Below, piece by piece: positions 58,262 through 64,000 of a stretch of DNA of 64,000 bases. The first letter of the stretch is position 1, and each line of letters opens with the position of its first letter. Source of the stretch: Bog-756 sp963837805 (GTDB lineage Bacteria > Actinomycetota > Acidimicrobiia > Acidimicrobiales > RAAP-2); contig CAWIOU010000033.1 of NCBI GenBank assembly GCA_963837805.1, positions 62,001 to 126,000 on the forward strand, given 5' to 3'. Below the pieces are notes generated by a model, which saw nothing but the letters and a program-made list of their open reading frames with translations, was not told the origin of the DNA and did no database searches. Position numbers and translations under genes: made by a program.

Positions 58262-59899
58262 CTAGGCCGGCGGACCGCTCTCCAGTGTCACGCTGGCCGT
58301 CTGGGTCTGGCCCGACGAGTTGGTCCACTGGAGTTCGACGCTGTCGCCCGGGTGATACCGCTGGAGCAGGTTGCTGAGATCCGACGGGGAGCTGACCCGG
58401 CGACCGTTGACGGCGGTGATCACATCGCCCTGTACCAGTCCGGCCTTGGCTGCGGGCGAGCCCGACAGCGTCCCCTGGACGTCCGCACCCGGGCTCGTCG
58501 AGCCGGAACCGGCACCGTCTCCCAAGCCGTTGCCGAAGCCACTGCCGCCGAGGCCACTGCTGTTCGTGCTCGAGGACTGGATGCTGACACCGAGGAACCC
58601 GGTGGCGCCGATGTGCACCGTCGAGGACGTGTCACCGGCTTCGATCCGCTTGGCGATCGACAGCGCGGTACCGATGGGGATGGCGTAGCCCTGGGTGGCG
58701 GTGACCTGGTACCCCGAGCCGGCCGATGCCGCGGTGTCCATGCCGATGACCTGGCCCGACGTGTTGACCAGCGAGCCGCCCGAGTCGCCGGGCTGGATGC
58801 CGGCATTGGTCTCGATCAGCCCGGTCAGGTTCTCGGAGTTTCCGCCACCGTCGTCACTGGCGGTGATCGACTGGTTCATGGCCGTGATCGATCCGCCGGC
58901 CGCGCTCGGCGTCCCGCCGGTGCCTCCGGCGTTGCCGACGCCCACCACAGCCTGCCCGACCGCCGCGGTACCGGTGCTGGTGGAGATGGTGCGCAGCCCA
59001 CTGGCGTCGACCAGCTTGATCACGGCGACATCGCCGGTGCGGTCGTAGCCGACGACCTTGGCCGAGTAGGTCTTCCCGTTACCCACATCGGTGGCGCTGA
59101 TGCTGGTGGCACCGTCGATGACGTGGTTGTTGGTGAGGATGAGCCCCGAAGAGGTGAGGACCATTCCGGTCCCCGCCGCCTGCTCGTCCTCGTAGCTCAG
59201 ATTGGTGTTGATGTCGACCAGATCGGGAGAGACCTTGGCGGCGATGGCCGAGATGTCCGACGGCGCCCCCGCTCCGGTCGAGGAGTTCCCCGTCGACCCC
59301 GAACCCGAGCCGAAGGGCGAGAGCTCGCCACCGGACGACCCCGACCCGAACGGCGACGAACCGCCGCCCAGGGACCCGCTGCCACCGGGCACGAGCACAT
59401 TGGGATTGGATGCCGCGCTGGTCGTGGTCGAGGGCCACACGAAGTGGCCGAGGCCGGCGCCGGCCAGCACGGCCACGATGGCGAACACCGCGGCCATGAC
59501 CGCGACCAGGCCCCGCTTCTTCGGCGACGTCGGCTGCGGAACCGGGGCGGCGTAGCCCGGGGGCGGAGGCCAACCGCCGAACGGCGGGGTCGGTGCACCG
59601 GGTCCACCCGGAGCCGCCCCGGCGTACGGAGGGGGCCAGGTACCGGCGTAGGGAGGGGTCGGCCAGGTGCCCGCCGGGGGGGTGGCCGGCCCGCTCACCG
59701 CGGGGTTCTCGTCGGTGGGGTACTGGCCCGCAGGAGTGGCCGGGGGAGCCCCGGCGTAGGGGTAGTCGCGCCAGTAGGCGGGCTTGGCCGGCCCGAGGGC
59801 GATCGGGTCCGCCGAGGTGGGGGTGTCCTCGGTCCCGGCGGCGCCGGTGTCTTCCGAATCCTTCGGTGTCGAAGGGGGCCAGGTGTCGCTCATGTCCAT
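58262..59899 (-). CDS. HtrA/DegP-like membrane-anchored serine protease with PDZ domain
   Basis: 545 residues. A long proline-, tyrosine- and glycine-rich cytoplasmic tail (1-135) precedes a membrane helix (about 130-152, VAVMAAVFAIVAVLAGAGLG). A Gly/Ser linker follows, then a trypsin-like domain with catalytic His in ILTNNHVIDG, Asp in TGDVAVIKLVD, and Ser in GIQPGDSGGSLVN. A C-terminal PDZ domain reads GFLGVSIQSSST, AAKAGLVQGDVITAVNGRRV. Family members handle misfolded envelope proteins. ATG 59899 has AGAAGG upstream. No partner two-component genes are adjacent. Confidence 0.92.
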   Translation of the reverse strand: MDMSDTWPPSTPKDSEDTGAAGTEDTPTSADPIALGPAKPAYWRDYPYAGAPPATPAGQYPTDENPAVSGPATPPAGTWPTPPYAGTWPPPYAGAAPGGPGAPTPPFGGWPPPPGYAAPVPQPTSPKKRGLVAVMAAVFAIVAVLAGAGLGHFVWPSTTTSAASNPNVLVPGGSGSLGGGSSPFGSGSSGGELSPFGSGSGSTGNSSTGAGAPSDISAIAAKVSPDLVDINTNLSYEDEQAAGTGMVLTSSGLILTNNHVIDGATSISATDVGNGKTYSAKVVGYDRTGDVAVIKLVDASGLRTISTSTGTAAVGQAVVGVGNAGGTGGTPSAAGGSITAMNQSITASDDGGGNSENLTGLIETNAGIQPGDSGGSLVNTSGQVIGMDTAASAGSGYQVTATQGYAIPIGTALSIAKRIEAGDTSSTVHIGATGFLGVSIQSSSTNSSGLGGSGFGNGLGDGAGSGSTSPGADVQGTLSGSPAAKAGLVQGDVITAVNGRRVSSPSDLSNLLQRYHPGDSVELQWTNSSGQTQTASVTLESGPPA

Positions 59900-60085
59900 C
59901 TACCTTCTGCCTTCCAGTTCCAACTCGCAGGAAATCTGTGTACCGGTCCATTGGACACGCTCCGTCTAAAGGCACCGTGAACTCTGGATATGAATTCCCT
60001 AAACATGGCCGCTGGCCAGGCCCAGGAGCCGGAAACCCGGGCCCACCGCGGCCGGGACAGGGGCGGGCGGCTCCGGATCCGGCCG

Positions 60086-62386
60086 CTACTGCTCGGCCAG
60101 GATCCGCTCGAATTCCACCATCGGGTTGACCGGGACGTGCTCGCTCAGGGTGACCGTGGCCGTGTGGATGGTGGCCGTGCAGCGGAACGGCGCCTCGTAG
60201 TCGTCCCCCACGGCCGGCCCGAGCTCATAGCCGCAGGTCAGGCCGGCACCGGTGGCGCTGAAGGCGGCGACCGTGAACCTCGGGATGTGGCCCTCGGCCA
60301 CCACGGCGTCGTCCACGGTGAGCGACGCCGCCCCTCCGCCATCGTCCTGGCGCTCGAACCGGAACCCGAGCCGGTGGCGGCCCGGCTCGACGGGCACCGG
60401 GGCCGCCACCACGTGGAGCTCCTTGCCGTAGAGGTTGTGCACGTACCGGAGGCACCCGGCCCGCAGGTGGAGGGAGAAGCCACCGAGCACCGAGCCCTGG
60501 GCCAGCAGCACCCCCTCGGGCGCTTCGCCGGGAGGAACGGTGAGGTCGACCTCGATGGCATGGCTGCGGTTCTTGACGTTGGCGGCCACACTCTCGGGTA
60601 CCGGGGATCCCCCGGCGTAGTAGGTGGTGGTGAGGCGCGGGGCCCTCCGGTCCGGTTTGGGGTTGTTCAGCGTGTGCAGGACCCGGTTGTCGAGGGGGAG
60701 GACCTGGTTCCGACCGGCCTCCACCCACCACCGGTCGATCATGGCGGCCAGCCGCTCGGGGTGCTGGTCGGCCAGGTCGTGGATCTCGGAAGGATCGGAC
60801 TCCACGTGGTAGAGCTCCCAGCGATCCTCGCTGAAGGGGGCGTTCCAGTTGATCCCGTCGTCGTAGACCGGTCCGATGGGCTTGAAGGTGACGGCTTTCC
60901 AGCCGTCGTGGAACAAGGCCCGGCTCCCGAACATCTCGAAGTGCTGCGTCGTGCGGTGGGGCGGGGCGTCGGCGCCTCCCGGGCCGAGCATGGAGGCGAA
61001 GCTGATCCCGTCGATCCTGGTCTGCGGCACGTACTCGATGGTCTCGGGGACCTCGATGCCGGCCAGCTCGAGCACGGTGGGAAGGATGTCGACGGCGTGG
61101 GTGAACTGCCGGCGCACCCCACCGCCGGACCCGAGCCGGGCCGGCCAGCTCACGATGCACGGGTCGGCCACACCGCCCTCGTGGACCTCGCGCTTCCAGC
61201 GTTTGAACGGCGTGTTGCCGGCCATCGTCCAGCCCCACGGGTAGTTGTTGTGCGCGGTCGGGCCGCCCAGCTCGTCGATGCGCCGTTCCAATTCGGCCGG
61301 GCCCGCCGGGTCGACGTTCTGCAGCCGGTTGTCGTTGATCGACCCGCTCACGCCACCCTCCGAGCTGGCACCGTTGTCCGAGACCAGGATGACCAGGGTG
61401 TCGTCACGGTCGCCGGTCTGCTCGAGGAACTCGAGCACCCGGGCCAGCTGGGCGTCGGTATAGGACAAGAAGGCGGCGAAGCACTCCATGAACCGGGCCG
61501 CCACCCGCTGTTGGTCGGGCGGCAGGTCGTCCCACGCCGGCACCCATGAAGGCCGTGGGGCCATCTCGGTCCCGGGCGCCAACAGACCCGACTCGAGCTG
61601 GCGGGCGAAGGTGTCCTCCCGCCACCGGTCCCAACCCTTGTCGAACCGTCCGCGGTAGCGCTCGATCGACGAGGCGGGTGCGTGGTGGGGCGAATGGCAG
61701 GCGCCGGTGCAGAGATAGAGGAAGAACCGGCGGTCCACGTCCACGGCGCGGAGATCGGCCAGTTGGGCGATGGCCTGGTCGGCCAGGTCGGCGCTCAGGT
61801 GGTATCCCTCCTCGATCGACTTCGGTGGCTGGATCGAGTGATTGTCGTGGTAGAGGGTGGGGACGAACTGGTGGGTCTCGCCGCCGTGGAACCCGTACCA
61901 GCGGTCGAAGCCCCGGGCCAGGGGCCAGCTGTGGCGCGGGCCGGCCATGTTGGTCTCGTCGTCGGGCGAGAGGTGCCACTTCCCCACCGCGTAGGTGGCA
62001 TAGCCCTGCTGGCGCAGGATCTCGGACAGGAAGCCGTTCTCCCTGGGAACCTCGCCGTTGTATCCCGGAAAGCCCATGGCCAGGTCGGCCACCCTCCCGA
62101 GGCCGTTCCGGTGATGGTTGCGCCCGGTCAGCAGGCAGGCCCGGGTGGGTGAGCACAGCGCGGTGGTGTGGAAGTTGGCCAGCCGCACCCCGGTTTCCGC
62201 CAACCCGTCGATGGTCGGGGTGTCGATGTCGGACCCGTAGCACCCGAGTTGCGCGAATCCCACGTCGTCGAGGACGACCAGCACCACGTTGGGCGCACCC
62301 GTCGGTGGGGTCGGGACCTCGGGCCACCATGGCGTGGAATCCCGCCAGTCATCGCCGATGACACCTTGAAAGTCCGGGGTTTCCAT
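60086..62386 (-). CDS. Arylsulfatase (type I sulfatase)
   Basis: 766 residues from ATG 62386 (AGGAGG upstream). VVLVVLDDVGFAQLGCYGSD holds the first metal aspartates. ALCSPTRACLLTGRNHHRNG is the sulfatase signature, where the Cys would be converted to formylglycine. SDNGASSEGGV and FKRWKREVHEGG complete the site. The C-terminal 150 residues form a beta-sandwich (LRAGCLRYVHNLYGKE, FRFERQDDGG). No signal peptide is seen, so it is probably cytoplasmic. It hydrolyses sulfate esters. The upstream neighbour is an aldehyde dehydrogenase. Confidence 0.93.
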   Translation of the reverse strand: METPDFQGVIGDDWRDSTPWWPEVPTPPTGAPNVVLVVLDDVGFAQLGCYGSDIDTPTIDGLAETGVRLANFHTTALCSPTRACLLTGRNHHRNGLGRVADLAMGFPGYNGEVPRENGFLSEILRQQGYATYAVGKWHLSPDDETNMAGPRHSWPLARGFDRWYGFHGGETHQFVPTLYHDNHSIQPPKSIEEGYHLSADLADQAIAQLADLRAVDVDRRFFLYLCTGACHSPHHAPASSIERYRGRFDKGWDRWREDTFARQLESGLLAPGTEMAPRPSWVPAWDDLPPDQQRVAARFMECFAAFLSYTDAQLARVLEFLEQTGDRDDTLVILVSDNGASSEGGVSGSINDNRLQNVDPAGPAELERRIDELGGPTAHNNYPWGWTMAGNTPFKRWKREVHEGGVADPCIVSWPARLGSGGGVRRQFTHAVDILPTVLELAGIEVPETIEYVPQTRIDGISFASMLGPGGADAPPHRTTQHFEMFGSRALFHDGWKAVTFKPIGPVYDDGINWNAPFSEDRWELYHVESDPSEIHDLADQHPERLAAMIDRWWVEAGRNQVLPLDNRVLHTLNNPKPDRRAPRLTTTYYAGGSPVPESVAANVKNRSHAIEVDLTVPPGEAPEGVLLAQGSVLGGFSLHLRAGCLRYVHNLYGKELHVVAAPVPVEPGRHRLGFRFERQDDGGGAASLTVDDAVVAEGHIPRFTVAAFSATGAGLTCGYELGPAVGDDYEAPFRCTATIHTATVTLSEHVPVNPMVEFERILAEQ

Positions 62387-62489
62387 CTCGACCTCCTGCT
62401 CGTGTTCGGGAGCGCTGTCCGGCTTGCGCCGTGGGTCGAAACTAATCCCATCGGGATGGCCCGGCCCCGGGGACCGCGGGCGCCGGTGG

Positions 62490-63950
62490 CTACGTGGCCA
62501 TGAACACCGTCTTGCGGCGGACCATCTCCTCGATCCCGGCCCGCCCGCCCTCACGCCCGAACCCACTCTGCTTGTACCCGCCGAACGGGGTAGCCGGAGA
62601 GATCCGGCCCATCCCGTTGACGGCCACGGTGCCCGATTCGATGTCGCGGACGAAGCGCTGGATCCGGCCCGGATCCCGGGTGTGGAGATAGGCGCCGAGC
62701 CCGTAGGGGCTGTCGTTGGCCTGGGCCAGCACCTCGTCGTCGGAGGCGAACCGCAGGACGGCCTGCACCGGTCCGAACACCTCGTTCCGGGCCAGGTCGC
62801 TGTGGTGGTCGACGTCGCCGAGCACGGTGGGGGCCACGAACCATCCGCCGGCCAGGTCGCCGCCCAACCGCTCGCCGCCGGCCAGGAGCTGGGCGCCGTC
62901 CGACCGGGCCCGTTCGATGGTGGCCAGGATGCGGTCCATGGCCGCCTCGGTCACCACCGGACCCACGAAGGTCGCCGGATCGAGCGGATCTCCGACGGCC
63001 AGGGATCCGAGTGCGGCGAGCACCAGATCGACCATCTCGTCGTACACGTCCTCATGGACGTAGAGCCGGGTCGGGAGCGCACATCCCTGACCGGTCAGCA
63101 GCGCCGTGCCGAACGCGGCGCTGGTGGCTGCCGTGTCGAGGTCGGCATCGGGGAACACGATGTTGGGCGACTTGCCCCCCAGCTCGAGGGCCAACGGGGT
63201 GAGATTGCCGGCCGCCGACGCCATCAGCGCACGGGCAGTGGCGCCGCCTCCGGTGAAGCTGATCTTGTCCACCCCCGGATGAGCGGCCAGAGCCCCTCCG
63301 GCCTCGGCTCCGCCGATCACGACATTGAGCACCCCCTCGGGCAGTCCCGCCTCGAGCGCCAACTCGGCGAATCGCAGCATCCCGAACGGCGCCAGTTCGG
63401 GCGGCTTGGCCACCACGGTGTTGCCGGCGGCCAGCGCCGGAGCGCACTTCTGGCCCATCCCCATCATCGAGCCGTTCCACGGTGGGATCACGGCAACCAC
63501 GCCGTAGGGCTCGAGCCGGACGTACGAGAGCGAGGGCTCGGCGGACATCACCTCACCGCTCAACTTGTCACACCATCCGGCGTAGTAGCGCACCCACGCC
63601 GCCGCATACCGGCCGGGGTGCATGACACTGATCGGCGTGCCGTTGTCGAGTGCTGCGAGCTCCGCCGCATCGTCGGCATGCAGCTCGAGGAGGTCGGCCA
63701 GACGGAACAGCACCCGGGCCCGTTTCAGCGGGGGGAGCGCGGCCCAGCCCGGATGGGCGGCCCTTGCGGCCCGGATGGCGGCGTCGACATCATCGGCCCC
63801 GGCCAACCCGATCCGTGCCTGCACCTGACCGGTGGCCGCATACCGGTGGTCGTAGTCGCCCCCGGAGGCACCGGGCACCCACGACCCGCCGATCAAATGA
63901 CCTTGCGCGGCCAGCCGACGCACCGTCTCCGACGAGCGGCACGATCTCAC
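62490..63950 (-). CDS. NAD(P)-dependent aldehyde dehydrogenase
   Basis: 486 residues. The catalytic set is Asn in VIPPWNGSMMGMGQK, Glu in LALELGGKSPNIVFP, and Cys in LTGQGCALPTRLYV. FTGGGATARALM is the nucleotide-binding region. GTG 63950 overlaps the stop of an upstream SDR gene by four bases (GTGA), so oxidation of an alcohol and then its aldehyde may be coupled. Substrate unknown. The N-terminal 15 residues are poorly conserved, and a shorter start is possible. Confidence 0.92.
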   Translation of the reverse strand: MRSCRSSETVRRLAAQGHLIGGSWVPGASGGDYDHRYAATGQVQARIGLAGADDVDAAIRAARAAHPGWAALPPLKRARVLFRLADLLELHADDAAELAALDNGTPISVMHPGRYAAAWVRYYAGWCDKLSGEVMSAEPSLSYVRLEPYGVVAVIPPWNGSMMGMGQKCAPALAAGNTVVAKPPELAPFGMLRFAELALEAGLPEGVLNVVIGGAEAGGALAAHPGVDKISFTGGGATARALMASAAGNLTPLALELGGKSPNIVFPDADLDTAATSAAFGTALLTGQGCALPTRLYVHEDVYDEMVDLVLAALGSLAVGDPLDPATFVGPVVTEAAMDRILATIERARSDGAQLLAGGERLGGDLAGGWFVAPTVLGDVDHHSDLARNEVFGPVQAVLRFASDDEVLAQANDSPYGLGAYLHTRDPGRIQRFVRDIESGTVAVNGMGRISPATPFGGYKQSGFGREGGRAGIEEMVRRKTVFMAT

Positions 63951-64000
63951 GGGACCACGTACCCACCGTCGACCGGGAGGGCCACGCCGAGCACGAAGGA
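63947..64000 (-). CDS. C-terminal tail of a short-chain dehydrogenase/reductase, cut by window edge
   Basis: The last 17 residues read SFVLGVALPVDGGYVVP followed by TGA at 63949-63947. The G-ALPVDGGY element is the characteristic end of classical SDR enzymes. The stop overlaps the aldehyde dehydrogenase GTG. The remainder lies outside the window. Confidence 0.7.
   Translation of the reverse strand, partial: SFVLGVALPVDGGYVVP

Noticed and set aside
1..64000. tRNA, rRNA, CRISPR array, insertion sequence, integrase or phage module
   Set aside because: None seen. No cloverleaf in the intergenic regions, no regularly spaced direct repeats of CRISPR size, and no transposase or recombinase motifs in any credible frame.

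Overview
High-GC (about 70%) chromosomal DNA from an actinobacterium, most likely class Acidimicrobiia. Pointers to that lineage are the PGWW-ASDGRWYPP signature in the partial gene at the left edge, secreted GYW-VA-DGGIF-FG repeats joined to an Rpf domain, an HspR-type dnaK operon, menaquinone rather than ubiquinone enzymes, and many leaderless genes with a TANNNT box 6-8 bases before the start codon. I see no rRNA, tRNA, CRISPR array, insertion sequence, integrase or phage gene; this reads as core chromosome with accessory genes, not a mobile island.

Layout. 1-6.5 kb is regulatory: an ECF sigma factor overlapping a membrane-anchored serpin, two divergent GAF/ANTAR regulators, and a PadR-ferredoxin operon. 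6.5-20 kb is purine synthesis, almost all on the minus strand: purA, a fused purD-purB frame, purC, purS, purQ, then purL, then purF-purM-pyrE. A PHP phosphoesterase gene and a small basic-protein gene are inserted on the plus strand. 20-26.6 kb is the heat-shock operon dnaK-grpE-dnaJ-hspR-clpB. 27-30 kb holds gpmA and amtB-glnK, the latter behind a GlnR-like box. 30-39 kb holds membrane proteins, a cyclic-nucleotide-binding protein, a FadF/Rv0338c-like iron-sulfur membrane oxidoreductase, dcd, and a menaquinone group (geranylgeranyl reductase, MenG methyltransferase, putative UbiA-like membrane protein). 39-64 kb is accessory: a chorismate-lyase-like protein, an L,D-transpeptidase, a GNAT-AAA+ fusion, a GHMP kinase, an MFS exporter with TetR, an Rpf-like secreted protein, an amidohydrolase, a cysteine-repeat lipoprotein, a GH4 enzyme, cutA-UDG-DUF2510, a solute-binding protein, an acyl-CoA synthetase, a phosphoribosyltransferase, HtrA, a sulfatase, an aldehyde dehydrogenase and the tail of an SDR.

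Coupling is tight. Successive pur genes overlap by 1-4 bases (ATGA, GTGA, TGATG or TAGTG junctions), as do hspR-clpB, cutA-UDG-DUF2510, padR-ferredoxin and the sigma-serpin pair. Translational coupling is therefore the main style of co-expression.

Four otherwise well-conserved genes (dnaJ, gpmA, geranylgeranyl reductase, the Rpf-like gene) each carry a small frame-breaking indel at or beside a mononucleotide run. The simplest explanation is residual sequencing or assembly error rather than real gene loss. The most interesting biology is the sigma factor-transmembrane serpin pair, the continuous PurD-PurB frame with an internal Shine-Dalgarno, and the acetyltransferase-AAA+ ATPase fusion.
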